From NCBI GenBank assembly GCA_900555225.1, contig USKL01000121.1:1-5400 (forward strand): a stretch of 5,400 bases of DNA, in the 5' to 3' direction. The translations under genes and the position numbers were made by a program. Below the pieces are notes generated by a model. That model did not search any database. It worked only from the letters and a program-made list of their open reading frames with translations, and had not been told where the DNA came from. The stretch comes from an uncultured Collinsella sp. (lineage in GTDB: Bacteria; Actinomycetota; Coriobacteriia; Coriobacteriales; Coriobacteriaceae). The stretch's first letter is position 1. The number at the start of each line of letters is the position of its first letter. Below are positions 4,866-5,400 of the stretch, one piece after another.

Positions 4866-5400
4866 ATGATTATCGATGCAAATTCCTACTGGTTCGACGA
4901 GCGCATCTTTCATGACGAGACGCTCTGCGAACAGTTTTTGGCCGAGGTACCCCGCGCCTATGACACCGAAGGCTATCTGACCATGAATTCCGCCGGCAAA
5001 CGACAGATCGTGATCGAGATGCCCGCCGGTTCTCCGGGTCTTAACTACATTGAGGGCGACTACACCCTCGAGAAGCGCTTGGCCGATATGGATGATCCTC
5101 AAGCTCCCCGGCTGTCACGAGTGGATGTCGCTCGAGATGTGCCGGCGTTTCAACGACGGTATGGCTGCTGACGCGAAGGCGTCAAGTGGCCGTCTGATTC
5201 CGCTTGTCGCCGTGCCGCCCTTTGGCACCAAAGCGAATTTGGAGGAGCTCGACCGCAGGCTCGATGATGGTTTTGCGGGTGTGCAGCTCTGTGCTCACTA
5301 CGGCAAGCGCTATCTCGACGACCAGGTCTTCTCGAGCTTTTTCGAGCACCTGAACGAACGCCATGTCACCGTTTACGTGCACCATGTTCCCGTGCCGGTC
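4866..5400 (+). pseudogene. Amidohydrolase-2-like TIM-barrel protein, frameshifted and cut by the right edge
   Basis: The first frame starts at ATG 4866 after AAAGGCGG (4849-4856) with rather wide spacing. It reads MIIDANSYWFDERIF and continues sensibly to LEKRLADMDD (codon 77, ending 5096). Beyond that it turns into unrelated residues and stops at 5171. The next frame is open from 5092 to the edge and carries a convincing continuation: ILKLPGCHEWMSLEMC, then RLIPLVAVPPFG, GFAGVQLCAHYGKRYLDD and VYVHHVPVPV. Together these resemble metal-dependent amidohydrolase-2 (ACMSD-like) proteins. Members usually have several residues, often like AGVDxA, between the LADMDD-like and LKLP-like parts. Their absence points to a deletion of 3m+2 bases, perhaps 17 or 20. 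The first strand has IDANSYW where many relatives have a metal-binding HxH. The substrate is unknown. An assembly error is possible. Confidence 0.7.

Overview
The window looks like chromosomal DNA of a high-GC Gram-positive bacterium, most likely a Coriobacteriia member close to Collinsella. The support is moderate GC-rich coding sequence, strong AGGAGG-type ribosome binding sites with frequent GTG starts, and the mix of Kup, EamA, LysR and AlaA-like genes. The genus is an inference from general impression, not from a marker gene. There are no rRNA or tRNA genes, insertion sequences, CRISPR repeats or phage genes.

Left part, minus strand: the N-terminal half of a Kup-type potassium uptake transporter (1-910) runs off the left edge. 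Upstream of it are 158 bases holding small inverted repeats and a 24-base near-palindrome, then a complete ten-helix EamA/DMT transporter (1069-1980). A 118-base divergent spacer carries a perfect 7-bp-arm inverted repeat of the LysR T-N11-A kind and a consensus TATAAT box. It separates the transporter from a plus-strand LysR-type regulator (2099-2956), a classic regulator/target pair.

Centre: the most notable locus is a 506-residue protein (3119-4639). It joins a Cro/C1 (XRE) helix-turn-helix domain to a complete AlaA-type alanine aminotransferase. Its promoter region has four AATTGAAC half-sites, three of them in the same orientation and 42 and 31 bp apart, so on about the same helix face; the fourth forms a 20-bp inverted repeat with one of them. 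Inside the reading frame, at the domain junction, a good Shine-Dalgarno sequence lies 7 bases before an in-frame ATG. Starting there gives a stand-alone 405-residue aminotransferase. One gene may therefore encode both an autoregulated DNA-binding enzyme and the free enzyme. A strong intrinsic terminator follows.

Right part: a promoter with a nearby palindrome leads into an amidohydrolase-2-like gene (from 4866). Its frame is broken near 5092-5098, apparently by a small deletion, and the second half continues in another frame off the right edge. It is either a recent pseudogene or an assembly error.

The genes do not form one pathway. They are ordinary metabolic and transport units, each with its own regulatory region.
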